A stretch of DNA of 64,000 nucleotides from Methylotenera_A sp046598525 (GCA_046598525.1 JBKJIJ010000007.1:1-64000), one strand, 5' to 3'. Shown: positions 34,053 to 43,496, counted from the stretch's first letter. A program made the numbers and translations. Notes: generated by a model from the letters alone, not told the origin.

Positions 34053-34134
34053 CCGTCATTCTGAGTGCAACGAAGAATCCAGTAGCTAGGAATGTTTTTA
34101 AAAGCTGGATTCTTCGTTGCACTCAGAATGACGG
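34053..34134. repeat. CGTCAT-type hairpin element, copy 2 (perfect 30-base arms)
   Basis: The left arm 34053-34082 (starting CCGTCATTCTGAGTGCAACG) and the right arm 34105-34134 are perfect complements of 30 bases around a 22-base loop. It lies nine bases after the HxlR stop codon and could act as its terminator. It is the most perfect copy together with that at 57704-57785. Confidence 0.9.
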
Positions 34135-34163
34135 GTGTTAGGTTGGTTTTGACTTTAATTCCC

Positions 34164-34446
34164 CTTTGACGCGCCGAGCAACGCAACAAAAGCCGGAGTT
34201 TTAGGAGAGGACTGTTTGAGGGCAAAGCCCGAGTTCCGCAGCCGCCCGCTTTTGAGAGTAGCGCAGGAAATAAGCGGCAGTGGGGTAGCCTTTTCTTTGG
34301 TTTCTTTCTTTTGGCCAAGCAAAAGAAAGAAACTCGCCTAGGGACGAAATAGAGTATTACATTAGATTTATGGTGTGCCAATAAAAATCAATTTGCACAC
34401 CCTAGTCACTTTGTTTTGGGCAAGCAAAATAAAGTAACTCACCAAA
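34164..34446. repeat. Composite intergenic repeat with CTTT...GGCCAAGC...AAAG hairpins
   Basis: This is a non-coding stretch between HxlR and RDD genes. It has the block AGGGCAAAGCCCGAGTTCCGCAGCCGCC followed by a hairpin with arms TTTCTTTCTTTT and AAAAGAAAGAAA around GGCCAAGC (about 34299-34332). A second, related hairpin (ACTTTGTTTTGGGCAAGCAAAATAAAGT) lies at about 34409-34436. Similar CTTTGG...GGCCAAGC...AAAGAAAGTAACTCGC sequences are, from memory, scattered in many proteobacterial genomes. An open frame crosses it on the minus strand but is not credible as a gene. Confidence 0.6.
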
Positions 34447-34465
34447 GCCTAAAGAAATTACACAC

Positions 34466-34879
34466 TCACTTTAGCTTTTTCACAACAAGAGTGGAGGCTA
34501 TAAAATCTCCCAATCTTTTATGCTGTCCAAAAAATATAAAGACCCAATCAAATAAACCTAGTGGAAAAGTAATGTTTCTTAAAAAAGATTCTAGTAAATT
34601 ACAAGGAAGTTTTGTGGTCTTGTTTATCACCTGAATTTTGAGCAACTTTTTGCCAACACTTTGGCCATTCGGAAGTGCATCAGAAAATAAAAAGTAAATC
34701 AAACCAACAAATATGCCGCCAGAAACTGAAGCATCTCTAATGAGTGCAAGGTCCATTAAATAAAATGCAATAACACCAATTAAATAAGCTATAAAGCCAT
34801 CAATAAACTGGCCTTGGAATCGCTTACCAGGGTGTGCTAATTGAAAATCAATTTTTTCTTTTTCTAAGCTCAATTTCAA
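34466..34879 (-). CDS. RDD-family membrane protein
   Basis: A 137-residue integral membrane protein of the RDD family. The N-terminal motif KRFQGQFIDGFIAYLIG contains the Arg and Asp pair, the loop PNGQSVGKKLLKIQVI is typical, and the C-terminal motif is KRLGDFIASTLVV. Three to four hydrophobic helices are visible. Function is not established, though some members are ion exchangers. The start is a TTG at 34879 with GGAG upstream; another in-frame TTG lies two codons later. It lies just downstream of rimO on the same strand, next to dense repeats. Confidence 0.82.
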   Translation of the reverse strand: MKLSLEKEKIDFQLAHPGKRFQGQFIDGFIAYLIGVIAFYLMDLALIRDASVSGGIFVGLIYFLFSDALPNGQSVGKKLLKIQVINKTTKLPCNLLESFLRNITFPLGLFDWVFIFFGQHKRLGDFIASTLVVKKLK

Positions 34880-34894
34880 TCTCCATCAAATTAA

Positions 34895-36250
34895 CTAACT
34901 TCTTGGTGGCCCACCCCATAAATCATGCCCATCCGCACTATAAATTTCCACTTCCACAAAATCACCCGGCGTTAAACCTTCCGCGTCTTCCATATACACC
35001 ACGCCATCTATCTCTGGCGCGTCGGCTTTGGTGCGGCCAATGGCTTCAAAGTTGCCTTCTGTATCGCGCACAATTTCATCTACCAGCACGGTTTGCATGG
35101 TGCCGATTTTGGTTTGCAGTTTTGCGGCACTAATGCGTTCTTGCACTTGCATAAATCTGGCCAAGCGCTCTTCTTTTACTTCTTGCGGCACTTGGTCTGG
35201 CAGCTCATTGGCTTTTGCGCCATCCACGGCTGAATAGGTAAAGCAACCTACCCTATCCAATTGCGCTTCTTCTAAGAAATCCAGCAGCATTTTAAAGTCA
35301 TCTTCGGTTTCGCCCGGAAAGCCTGCAATAAAGGTGCTGCGCACGGTAATATCTGGGCATATTTCGCGCCACGCTTTTATGCGTGCAAGGTTATTTTCAG
35401 CATGCGCTGGGCGTTTCATGGCTTTTAAAATACGTGGGCTAGCATGCTGAAACGGCACATCTAAGTACGGCAAAATCAGGCCATCCACCATTAGTGGAAT
35501 CACTTCATCCACATGCGGGTATGGGTACACATAATGCAAGCGCGTCCAAACGCCTAATTCGCTTAAGCTTTGGCACAGCTCAGTCATGCGCGTTTTAACT
35601 GGGCGGCCATTCCAAAAGCCTGGGCGATATTTAACATCAACGCCATAGGCACTGGTATCTTGCGAAATCACCAAAATTTCAGAAACGCCAGCATTCACCA
35701 AGTTTTCGGCTTCATTCATCACCTCACCAATCGGACGGCTAACTAAATCGCCACGCATATTGGGGATAATACAAAAGCTGCAGCGGTGATTACAGCCTTC
35801 TGAAATTTTTAAATACGCATAATGGCTGGGCGTTAGGCGTATGCCTTGCGGCGGTACTAAATCGATAAACGGCTCATGCAACTTAGGCAAGTTGGCGTGC
35901 ACATGCGTCATTACTTCTTCTAAAGCGTGTGGGCCGGTAACCGCTAAAACGCTAGGGTGCGCGGCTTCTACCACGCCTTTTTTAGCGCCTAAACAGCCAG
36001 TCACAATCACTTTGCCATTTTTACTAATCGCTTCACCAATCGCATCTAAGCTTTCTTGCACAGCAGAATCAATAAAGCCGCACGTGTTAACCACCACCAA
36101 ATCAGAGTCTTCATAACTGGCCGAAATCTCATAGCCTTCGGCGCGCAATTGCGTCAAAATTCGCTCGGCATCTGAGCCAGCTTTGGGGCAGCCAAGGGAT
36201 ACAAAGCCAACTTTTGGCTGATTAGTTTGGTGGGGTGTAATCGTTTTCAT
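34895..36250 (-). CDS. rimO: Ribosomal protein uS12 methylthiotransferase
   Basis: Radical-SAM enzyme that methylthiolates an aspartate in ribosomal protein S12. The 451 residues have the N-terminal methylthiotransferase domain (VSLGCPKAGSDAERI, with further cysteines at NTCGF and TGCLG), the radical-SAM motif CNHRCSFC near 157-164, and a C-terminal TRAM domain ending DLWGGP. PKA(G)SDAE is the RimO version, which distinguishes it from MiaB. The ATG at 36250 fits. It lies between the ZIP transporter and the RDD gene, all on the minus strand. Confidence 0.96.
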   Translation of the reverse strand: MKTITPHQTNQPKVGFVSLGCPKAGSDAERILTQLRAEGYEISASYEDSDLVVVNTCGFIDSAVQESLDAIGEAISKNGKVIVTGCLGAKKGVVEAAHPSVLAVTGPHALEEVMTHVHANLPKLHEPFIDLVPPQGIRLTPSHYAYLKISEGCNHRCSFCIIPNMRGDLVSRPIGEVMNEAENLVNAGVSEILVISQDTSAYGVDVKYRPGFWNGRPVKTRMTELCQSLSELGVWTRLHYVYPYPHVDEVIPLMVDGLILPYLDVPFQHASPRILKAMKRPAHAENNLARIKAWREICPDITVRSTFIAGFPGETEDDFKMLLDFLEEAQLDRVGCFTYSAVDGAKANELPDQVPQEVKEERLARFMQVQERISAAKLQTKIGTMQTVLVDEIVRDTEGNFEAIGRTKADAPEIDGVVYMEDAEGLTPGDFVEVEIYSADGHDLWGGPPRS

Positions 36251-36312
36251 AGGGATATGTCTCTTTAATGCTGACTTATTAAATTACTGTTTTATAAATT
36301 TCTATATGGGCT

Positions 36313-37212
36313 TTAATCTAAAAAATAGCCAATTAGAAAAATGGATGCAACGCCACAAGCAATAAGGCAAAGTTGTGAAATGGTTGCGCGCAATTCTGTG
36401 CGTTTATGCAAGCTTGGAATCAAATCGGCAACGGCCACATAAAGCATGCTGGCGGCGGCTAAACCTAAAATAGTTGGCACCCAAGTTTGCACATGCGACA
36501 AGGCAAAATAGGCAATAAAACCGCCCACGGCGGTGGCTAAACTAGACACCAAATTAAAAATAAACGCTTGTTTTTTGCTGTAGCCAGAATGCAGAAGAAT
36601 TAAAAAATCGCCCACTTCTTGCGGAATTTCATGCGCGATAATGGCAATGGCAGTTACGATACCCAGCTTAATATCCACCATAAAAGCCGAAGCAATCAAA
36701 ATACCATCCACAAAATTATGAAAAGTATCGCCTATCATAATCATCATGCCGCTTCTGCCACGGTCGTGATCATGGTTGTGATGTTGCGGATGCGCATTAA
36801 TGGATGGCTTTTTAACGGCTACCGCTTTGTATTTTGTGGTTTTTAAATCGTCCGTGCTTAAGCTTGTTTGCGGGTCTGGGCATTCTTCAGCCGTATGCAC
36901 CGCATGCACTTCGCAGTGATCGCCATGGCAATGGCGCCAAAGCACTAATTTTTCTAAGGCGAAAAATAACAATATGCCAAACAGCACGGTTGCTGTCATC
37001 TGTTTTGGGCTGGTGGCTACTTCAATGGCGTGTGGCAGAATCTCTAAAAAAACCGCGCCCAGCATGGCACCGATGGCATAGCTAATCAGCATGGGGATGG
37101 CAGTTTTGTTTATATTTAGCGCAACCAAAGCCGCGCCTGCCACGCTGAGCAAGCCGCCTAATAGGCTAAAAAGTACAATCCAAAGTAAAACAGAAAAATC
37201 AGGAATCATCAT
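36313..37212 (-). CDS. ZIP-family divalent metal transporter
   Basis: Predicted to import zinc or related metals. The 299 residues give about eight membrane helices. The metal-site motifs are HNFVDGIL in helix four and HEIPQEVGD in helix five. The central cytoplasmic loop (about 90-155) is unusually His-rich (HCHGDHCEVHAVH and HPQHHNHDHDRG), a feature typical of zinc-transporting ZIPs. Two adjacent ATG codons (37212, 37209) could start it. It is a separate gene about 60 bases upstream of rimO. Confidence 0.92.
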   Translation of the reverse strand: MMIPDFSVLLWIVLFSLLGGLLSVAGAALVALNINKTAIPMLISYAIGAMLGAVFLEILPHAIEVATSPKQMTATVLFGILLFFALEKLVLWRHCHGDHCEVHAVHTAEECPDPQTSLSTDDLKTTKYKAVAVKKPSINAHPQHHNHDHDRGRSGMMIMIGDTFHNFVDGILIASAFMVDIKLGIVTAIAIIAHEIPQEVGDFLILLHSGYSKKQAFIFNLVSSLATAVGGFIAYFALSHVQTWVPTILGLAAASMLYVAVADLIPSLHKRTELRATISQLCLIACGVASIFLIGYFLD

Positions 37213-37288
37213 GAATAATGCAAACTAACGCTTAAGCGATTGAAATAACAGTGATAAAAAGTAGGCGCATTATAAACCAAACTGGCCA

Positions 37289-38059
37289 TTAAATTGTTTT
37301 AGGCGCTGTTAGCCAAATCATTGTTGCCATGCGGCCTGTCACATTATCGCGGCGAAATGAGAAAAAACGTGCGCTATCGGTAACGGTGCAAAATTGTTCC
37401 TGCTGGCCGCCGTATAGTTGATTAACGCCTACATTGTTTAATCGCTGCGTGGCAATGCTGTAAATATTACCCAGCCATTTATCATTTGCTTGCGGCTGAA
37501 AAGCCGATTCTGCTTGCGCATCTTTTGCGATAAATTGCGCTCTAACCTCACTACCCACTTCAAACGCGCTTGGGCCAATGGCTGGGCCTAACCATGCCAT
37601 CAAATGGTCTGCTTTAACATTTGATGCCGTTAACAATTTGGCAATTGTTGCTTCAATCACGCCATCACACAAACTGCGCCAACCCGCATGAATGCTAGCC
37701 ACCACAGTGCCAGCGGTATCACACAGTAATATTGGCAAGCAATCCGCCGTCATGGTTACGCATACTGTATTGTGGCGCGTGGTAAAGCTGGCATCGGCAT
37801 TGAGAATACAATCAGCATTGGCGGCATCTATTGCATCAACGCCATGGACTTGATTCAACCACACTGGCTCGGAAGGCACAAATTGGCTTAATAGCTGGCG
37901 ATTATGTGCCACATGCAAAGGGTCATCTTGCACATGATTACCTAAATTTAAACTGGCATATGACCCAACGCTAACACCGCCGTTTCGCGTGGTTTGCAGG
38001 CTATGCACATTAGCCGGTACCGGCCAATCGGGAATGATAAAATCACTTTTTTTAAGCAA
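37289..38059 (-). CDS. pgeF: Peptidoglycan editing factor / multicopper-like laccase-domain protein
   Basis: YfiH/PgeF-family protein of 256 residues. In E. coli it removes wrongly incorporated amino acids from peptidoglycan precursors; relatives act on purine nucleosides. The His/Cys metal site is visible in QVHG, TADCLPILLCD and SIHAGWR, followed by GPAIGPSAFEVG. It starts with TTG at 38059, two bases after the rluD stop codon, so the pair is coupled. The order rluD-pgeF, divergent from bamD, is conserved in proteobacteria. Confidence 0.92.
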   Translation of the reverse strand: MLKKSDFIIPDWPVPANVHSLQTTRNGGVSVGSYASLNLGNHVQDDPLHVAHNRQLLSQFVPSEPVWLNQVHGVDAIDAANADCILNADASFTTRHNTVCVTMTADCLPILLCDTAGTVVASIHAGWRSLCDGVIEATIAKLLTASNVKADHLMAWLGPAIGPSAFEVGSEVRAQFIAKDAQAESAFQPQANDKWLGNIYSIATQRLNNVGVNQLYGGQQEQFCTVTDSARFFSFRRDNVTGRMATMIWLTAPKTI

Positions 38060-38061
38060 GA

Positions 38062-39201
38062 TTAATCTCCTTCTAATTCTTCACTATCCAACTCATCATC
38101 ATCTAAATCGTCAAAGTCATCATCATCGGCTTCGCCTTCATAATAATCACCATCTTGATAGCCGAAATCAAAGCCTTCGCCATCGTCTTCAGTTGGCGCA
38201 TCTTCATGGCGCATGGCTTCAAGCAGCACTTTCATGTCATCGGCCAGCTCAATTTGCCATTCCATAAATTCATCGGTTTTAGGATGAATTAAGCCCAATT
38301 TAACCGCATGCAAAGCTTGGCGATTAAAGTCACTCACCGCATCGCGCAAGGTTTGTGTCATGTGTTTATGCGGAATAATATTACCAATACCATACACCGG
38401 GTCGCCCAACATGGGCGCTTTTAAAAACTGCATATGCACGCGAATTTGATGAGTACGGCCTGTTTCTAGCTGACAGCGCAAATAAGTATGCACGCCAAAA
38501 CGCTCAAGCACTTCGTAATGCGTAATAGCTGGCTTGCCCGTGCGCGAAATCGCCATTTTGGTACGCGCATGACTGTGGCGGCCAATGGGCTGGTTAATCG
38601 TACCGTTGCGCCACAATTGTCCCCACACGATTGCTCTATATTCACGCTTAACCGTGCGCGCCTGCAACTGGCGCACCAGGCTAGTTTGCGCCTCTAAGGT
38701 TTTTGCCACCACCAATAAGCCGCTGGTATCTTTATCTAGCCTATGCACAATGCCAGCGCGCGGCACATCACTTAATTGCGGCACATGATGCAGCAAAGCA
38801 TTGAGCAAAGTACCGCTCCAATTACCGGCAGCAGGATGCACCACCAAACCAGCTGGCTTATTAATGACTAAAATCGTGTCATCTTCATACACAATATTAA
38901 GCGGAATATTTTCAGGTAAAAACGCTTGCTCTTGCGGATTGGCTTGCGGCGTAATATCCACTTGCTCACCGCCCCATACTTTGGTTTTTGGCGTAGCGGC
39001 GACTTGATTTAAGGTGACAAACCCCGCTTTAATCCAAGCTTGCAAGCGTGAGCGTGAATGGGCTGGCAACATTTGTTGCAAAGCAACATCTAAGCGCTCA
39101 CCGCCCGCGCTCATGGGAATAATCAACTTAACGCTGGGGTTAAGTTGGGGATTAATTGGCGTGTTTGCAGCTAACTCTTTTTTTGGCATCTGTTTTTGCA
39201 T
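38062..39201 (-). CDS. rluD: 23S rRNA pseudouridine synthase D with acidic tail
   Basis: Makes pseudouridines at 1911, 1915 and 1917 in 23S rRNA helix 69 in E. coli. The 379 residues have an S4-like RNA-binding domain (about 28-95) and a catalytic domain with the active-site aspartate in GIVHRLDKDTSGLLVVAKT, plus KREYRAIVWG and the GRTHQIRVH motif. The last roughly 45 residues are extremely acidic (mostly Asp and Glu with Gly and Tyr). They extend beyond the usual end of about 325 residues, and their role is unknown. It is coupled to pgeF and divergent from bamD by 57 bases. Confidence 0.95.
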   Translation of the reverse strand: MQKQMPKKELAANTPINPQLNPSVKLIIPMSAGGERLDVALQQMLPAHSRSRLQAWIKAGFVTLNQVAATPKTKVWGGEQVDITPQANPQEQAFLPENIPLNIVYEDDTILVINKPAGLVVHPAAGNWSGTLLNALLHHVPQLSDVPRAGIVHRLDKDTSGLLVVAKTLEAQTSLVRQLQARTVKREYRAIVWGQLWRNGTINQPIGRHSHARTKMAISRTGKPAITHYEVLERFGVHTYLRCQLETGRTHQIRVHMQFLKAPMLGDPVYGIGNIIPHKHMTQTLRDAVSDFNRQALHAVKLGLIHPKTDEFMEWQIELADDMKVLLEAMRHEDAPTEDDGEGFDFGYQDGDYYEGEADDDDFDDLDDDELDSEELEGD

Positions 39202-39258
39202 CGGCTTTTTTACTGGCTTAAGTTATAATAAAACTTAAATTTTCTGTAGGTTTTTATA

Positions 39259-40086
39259 GTGAAACGTATTTTACCGCTTTATTGCAAATTCATTGGGGCT
39301 TTATTGTTGCCTTTTGTATTATCTAGCTGTGCCATTTTTGGTGCACCAACCGAGTTAGATGACACTAGGGGCTGGCAAGCTGACCGCATTTATGCGGAAG
39401 GTGAATCCAAAATGATTGATAAAGACTATGACAAAGCGCTGGTTTATTTTCAAAAACTAGAATCGCGCTTTCCACATGGCAAATACGCCACGCAAGCGCA
39501 ATTAGAAATTGCCTATATTCATTACAAAAAGCAAGACCCGGTTTCAACCGTAATTGCGGCTGATCGCTTTATTAAGCTGCACCCAAATCATCCAAATGTG
39601 GATTACGCTTATTACCTTAAAGGCTTAGCCAGCTTTAGTGAGCGTGGCGTGATTGAAAAATACACCGCGCAAGAAATCAGTGACCGCGATCCAAAAACAT
39701 TGAAATTATCGTTTGCGGCCTTAAAAGAGCTAGTCGAACGCTATCCAAAAAGCCGTTATTACAAAGATGCGACGCAACGTATGTTGTATTTAGTGAATGC
39801 GCTAGCACAACACGAAATGCACGTGGCGCGTTATTACATGAACCGTACCGCCTATTTAGCGGCATTAAATCGTGCTAAATATGTTTTAGAGTATTACCCA
39901 AACTCAACCTCAATTGAAGAAGCATTGGTGGTTAGTGTGAGCGCCTATGACCACATGGATTTAACCGATTTAAAAGAGGATACATTGCGTATTCTCAAAA
40001 CGAATTATCCACAAAACCCAATGGTGTTGGGTAAAGCCAGTCAAGATGAACGCATTTGGTGGAAATTTTGGGAAAGTTTGTATTAA
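39259..40086 (+). CDS. bamD: Outer-membrane assembly lipoprotein BamD
   Basis: Essential lipoprotein of the BAM complex, which folds beta-barrel proteins into the outer membrane. The 275 residues have a lipoprotein signal with lipobox VLSSC (cysteine near 24) and five TPR-like repeats (YDKALVYFQKLESRFPHGKYATQAQLEIAYIHY and following). The DYAYYLKGL segment is characteristic. It starts with GTG at 39259 with TAGG upstream. A terminator follows at 40119-40155. bamB of the same complex is encoded at 41634. Confidence 0.95.
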   Translation: MKRILPLYCKFIGALLLPFVLSSCAIFGAPTELDDTRGWQADRIYAEGESKMIDKDYDKALVYFQKLESRFPHGKYATQAQLEIAYIHYKKQDPVSTVIAADRFIKLHPNHPNVDYAYYLKGLASFSERGVIEKYTAQEISDRDPKTLKLSFAALKELVERYPKSRYYKDATQRMLYLVNALAQHEMHVARYYMNRTAYLAALNRAKYVLEYYPNSTSIEEALVVSVSAYDHMDLTDLKEDTLRILKTNYPQNPMVLGKASQDERIWWKFWESLY

Positions 40087-40118
40087 GTTTATAAGATTAA
40101 TATTATAAATAAGTATTG

Positions 40119-40156
40119 AAAAAGCCTGCTTAACTTTCATTAAGCAGGCTTTTTTG
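40119..40156. terminator. Bidirectional terminator between bamD and der
   Basis: The arms AAAAAGCCTGCTTA (40119-40132) and TAAGCAGGCTTTTT (40141-40154) form a 14-base-pair hairpin with an eight-base loop and A/T tracts on both sides. It lies between convergent bamD and der, so it can serve both. Confidence 0.92.
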
Positions 40157-40189
40157 TTTTAGCATCAAATTAGATTTGAATTTAGGTTT

Positions 40190-41620
40190 CTATCTTTTCT
40201 TATCTTCAATGTCTTTTTTAGCTTTCAGCTCAGCACGTTGCGCGGTTTTACGGCGGCGCATGCTTACAATACCCTCACCCGCTTTGCGTTTATCTGGCTC
40301 GGCAAATGGGTTATCGCCTTGTTTAAATTGCACGCGTAATGGCGTACCAACCAATTGAAAAGTCTTGCGGTAAACGCCTTCTAAATAGCGCTTATAGCTG
40401 TCTTTAATATCATCCACATGGCTACCGTGCACCACTACAATCGGTGGATTCATGCCGCCTTGATGCGCGTATTTTAATTTAGGACGTGTGCCACGGCTAA
40501 TAGGCGGCTGATGTTGCGCAATGGCGTCAATTAACACACGCGTTAATTGCGGCGTGGCTAGTTTTGCCATGGCAGCTTTAAAAGCGCCATCTACAGACGT
40601 AAATAATTCAGGCAGGCCCTTTTTACGTAACGCTGAAATATAGTGAAACTTAGCAAAATCTAAAAATATTAATTTGCGATCAATTTCTTTTTTAATAAAT
40701 TCGCGTTCGTCTTCAGGCAAACCATCCCATTTATTCACCGCCACCACCAAAGCACGGCCAGCGTCCAATATATAAGCGGCTACGTGCGCATCTTGCTCTG
40801 TAATACCTTCTTGCGCATCCACCACCAAAATCGCTACGTTTGCGTCTTCAATCGCTTGCATGGTTTTTACAACTGAAAATTTCTCAACCGCTTCAAACAC
40901 ACGACCGCGTTTGCGAACACCAGCGGTATCAATAATAGTATAGGTCTTGCCGTCTTTTTCTAAATCAATCTCAATTGAGTCGCGCGTTGTGCCTGGCTCA
41001 TCAAACGCAATCACGCGCTCCTCACCTAATAGCGCATTTACTAAGGTAGATTTACCTACATTTGGGCGGCCAACAATAGCGATTTTAGGTTTTTTAAGAT
41101 TAGTACGTTCTTCTTCAAATGTATGCTCAGGGAAGCTTTCCAAAGCCAATTCCACTAAATCTTTAACACCTTCACCATGCGCAGAAGAAATCGATAGTGG
41201 CTCGCCTAAGCCTAATTCATGGAAATCGGCCGAAACCACGGCTTTATTCATGCCTTCGGTTTTATTCACGGCTAAAAATACGGGGCGTTGCGATTTACGT
41301 AATTTATCGGCAATGATAAATTCTTGCGGCGTCATACCCGCGCGACCATCCACCAAAAATATAATCACATCGGCTTCATCAATCGCCAACAAGGTTTGGC
41401 GCGCCATTTCTTTTAAAATGCCAGATTCAGCCGTTGGTTCAAAACCACCGGTATCAATCACCAAATAAGGTTTGCTGGCCCCAATGCCGCGGCCATAATG
41501 CCTGTCACGCGTAAGCCCAGGCAAATCAGCCACCAGCGCGTCACGACTTTTGGTCATGCGATTAAAAAGGGTTGATTTGCCGACGTTAGGTCGACCAACT
41601 AAAACAATGGTAGGCAGCAT
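40190..41620 (-). CDS. der: Ribosome-assembly GTPase Der (EngA)
   Basis: Double-GTPase needed for 50S subunit assembly. The 476 residues have two tandem G domains: the first with GRPNVGKSTLFN, DTGGF and NKTEG, the second with GRPNVGKSTLVN, DTAGVRKRG and NKWDG. A C-terminal KH-like domain (about 355-445) and a basic tail rich in Lys and Arg follow. Full length with both Walker sites intact. It follows bamB and yfgM, a conserved order in proteobacteria. Confidence 0.97.
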   Translation of the reverse strand: MLPTIVLVGRPNVGKSTLFNRMTKSRDALVADLPGLTRDRHYGRGIGASKPYLVIDTGGFEPTAESGILKEMARQTLLAIDEADVIIFLVDGRAGMTPQEFIIADKLRKSQRPVFLAVNKTEGMNKAVVSADFHELGLGEPLSISSAHGEGVKDLVELALESFPEHTFEEERTNLKKPKIAIVGRPNVGKSTLVNALLGEERVIAFDEPGTTRDSIEIDLEKDGKTYTIIDTAGVRKRGRVFEAVEKFSVVKTMQAIEDANVAILVVDAQEGITEQDAHVAAYILDAGRALVVAVNKWDGLPEDEREFIKKEIDRKLIFLDFAKFHYISALRKKGLPELFTSVDGAFKAAMAKLATPQLTRVLIDAIAQHQPPISRGTRPKLKYAHQGGMNPPIVVVHGSHVDDIKDSYKRYLEGVYRKTFQLVGTPLRVQFKQGDNPFAEPDKRKAGEGIVSMRRRKTAQRAELKAKKDIEDKKR

Positions 41621-41633
41621 ATTGGGAGACTAA

Positions 41634-42827
41634 TTATTTGACACTAACCGCATAAACGCCACCATCACGGGTTTCGGCTATGAGTTGTGAAGAGTTTGAA
41701 CCAGGAATAAGAGACATGATCGCATTATCATCTAATTTAATGCGTGCCGAAAAGTTACCATCATCGCGACTTAAGAAGTGTACATAACCTTCTAAATCGC
41801 CAATTGCAATCAAACTACCCATTGGCAATGGCGCTGATAATCGGCGGTTTGCCAACGCACCTTGGCGCCAAAATGTTTTACCACTGGTGTAATCTAATGA
41901 ATAGACAGAGCCTAGGGTGTGTGATACAAATATTTTTGCATCTTCAGCGCTTAAGCCGGCGTAGCTAGAGATATCGCGATTCCAAACCACTTTGCCAGTA
42001 GCGCGATCTACCGCTGCAATTTTGCCTTGATACGCCACCGCATACACTAATGGGCCGTCTACAAAAGGCAAGCTGGTAATATCAGCAATACGCTCAATTT
42101 CAGTCACACCCTTAGGTTGCGCTACGGTTGCTTCCCACAAAATTTTGCCGTTATCGGCACGAATAGCCACTAATTTACCACCGGCAAAACCTGCATAAAC
42201 AGCGCCGCCATCTACTACAATACCCACGCTGCTGCGTAACGACAATGCCGGAGTTGCGCGTTCGTATACCCATTTGCGGGTGCCATCGATTGCGTTTAAA
42301 CCATAAATGCGGTTATCGCCAGAGCGTGCAATTACAAGGCCGTCAAAATAACGTGGCACACTTAATATTTCGCTGGATAATTTGGCTTTCCACAATAATT
42401 TGCCAGCAATATCGTAAGCATGCACAAAGCCTTTATTGCTGCCAACCATCACAATGCCAGCACCAATACCAACGCCACCGCTGATGGGTTCGCCAATATT
42501 AATGCGCCATACTTGCTTGCCAGTGGCGGCATCTAATTTAGTTAACTCACCTTTTACATTGGCGGCATAAACGGCGTCAGAATCTTTGGCCAAGGTGTAG
42601 TCATACTTTGCTGTATCACCAACATTGTTAGACCAATCTACTTTGGCGGTATAAGTCGCTTTAAATTCTTCTAATTCTGCAGGCGGATTAGATGGCTCAC
42701 GGCCAAATATCTTTTCTGACAAGCTAGTTTGCATTTCAGTAATGGTGCTGCATGACGTTAATAACGCCATTGCTGCAACTAAACACAGAGCTGAAATACA
42801 ATTTTTAGTTATAGAGTTTCGCATCAT
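41634..42827 (-). CDS. bamB: Outer-membrane assembly lipoprotein BamB
   Basis: Beta-propeller lipoprotein of the BAM complex. The protein begins with a lipoprotein signal (lipobox LLTSC) and has repeated PQQ-like propeller blades, for example GKQVWRINIGEPISGGVGIG, GTRKWVYERATPALSLRSS and TGKVVWNRDISSYAGL. With the ATG at 42827 it has 397 residues; a TTG at 42839, four codons earlier and next to AGG, is an alternative. It lies immediately after yfgM (12 bases or less) and 13 bases before der. Confidence 0.94.
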   Translation of the reverse strand: MMRNSITKNCISALCLVAAMALLTSCSTITEMQTSLSEKIFGREPSNPPAELEEFKATYTAKVDWSNNVGDTAKYDYTLAKDSDAVYAANVKGELTKLDAATGKQVWRINIGEPISGGVGIGAGIVMVGSNKGFVHAYDIAGKLLWKAKLSSEILSVPRYFDGLVIARSGDNRIYGLNAIDGTRKWVYERATPALSLRSSVGIVVDGGAVYAGFAGGKLVAIRADNGKILWEATVAQPKGVTEIERIADITSLPFVDGPLVYAVAYQGKIAAVDRATGKVVWNRDISSYAGLSAEDAKIFVSHTLGSVYSLDYTSGKTFWRQGALANRRLSAPLPMGSLIAIGDLEGYVHFLSRDDGNFSARIKLDDNAIMSLIPGSNSSQLIAETRDGGVYAVSVK

Positions 42828-42839
42828 CAAAATCAACAA

Positions 42840-43496
42840 TTAAACGCCTGACGATTCGGCAGTCGATGAGCCACCACCAAGCGCTTCTAATTTTTGGCGC
42901 GTGTACAGTTGCATTTTGCCTTGCGTATCCAGCTCATTCAATGCTGTTTCATAAGATTTTTTTGCATCGGCTTTTTTGCCTTGCGCCAAATAAATGTCGC
43001 CTTTAAGGTCTTCTTTTAAACCCATAAAACCTTTATCAGCATCGTTAGTTAGCACTTTCAACGCGGCATCATAACTTTTTTCTTCAAACAAAATACCAGC
43101 CAATTGCAAACTAGCAATCGCTTTTGTCGTGCTTTCTTTAGCATTTTCGGCCGCCCACTCTAATTGGGTTTTGGCCGATTTTGTATCATTGGCAGCAATG
43201 CTGGCTTTTGCTGAAAGAATCGCGGCACGTCCTGCATAAGGCGTGCTGGCGTAATCGGCCGATAATTTAGCCGCTTGCGCTTTAATATCCGCTACTTTGC
43301 TGGAATCTGTTACCACTAATGCCTGATACAAAACTGAAGCTTCCGTGGCTTTTTTGTTTTGATAATAGCCGTAGCCTTGCCATGCGGCATAAGCAACTAA
43401 TGCCGCCAACACTAAATTAGTGGCTAGCTTGCCATTTTTCTTCCACCACGCTTTAAATTCATCTAACTGCTCTTGCTCTTCTAAATCGTATGCCAT
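42840..43496 (-). CDS. yfgM: YfgM-like ancillary translocon/TPR protein
   Basis: A 218-residue protein anchored by one membrane helix near residues 26-43 after the typical EEQEQLDEFKAWWKKNG start. TPR-like helices follow (about 55-205). In E. coli YfgM binds the SecYEG translocon and PpiD and hands substrates to periplasmic chaperones. The gene precedes bamB and der as in most proteobacteria. The last ten residues are Ser/Gly-rich and disordered. Confidence 0.92.
   Translation of the reverse strand: MAYDLEEQEQLDEFKAWWKKNGKLATNLVLAALVAYAAWQGYGYYQNKKATEASVLYQALVVTDSSKVADIKAQAAKLSADYASTPYAGRAAILSAKASIAANDTKSAKTQLEWAAENAKESTTKAIASLQLAGILFEEKSYDAALKVLTNDADKGFMGLKEDLKGDIYLAQGKKADAKKSYETALNELDTQGKMQLYTRQKLEALGGGSSTAESSGV

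Noticed and set aside
34004..34381. 125-residue minus-strand open frame through the intergenic repeats
   Set aside because: It crosses a perfect hairpin element and a composite repeat and overlaps the HxlR gene; composition is that of repeats, not a protein.
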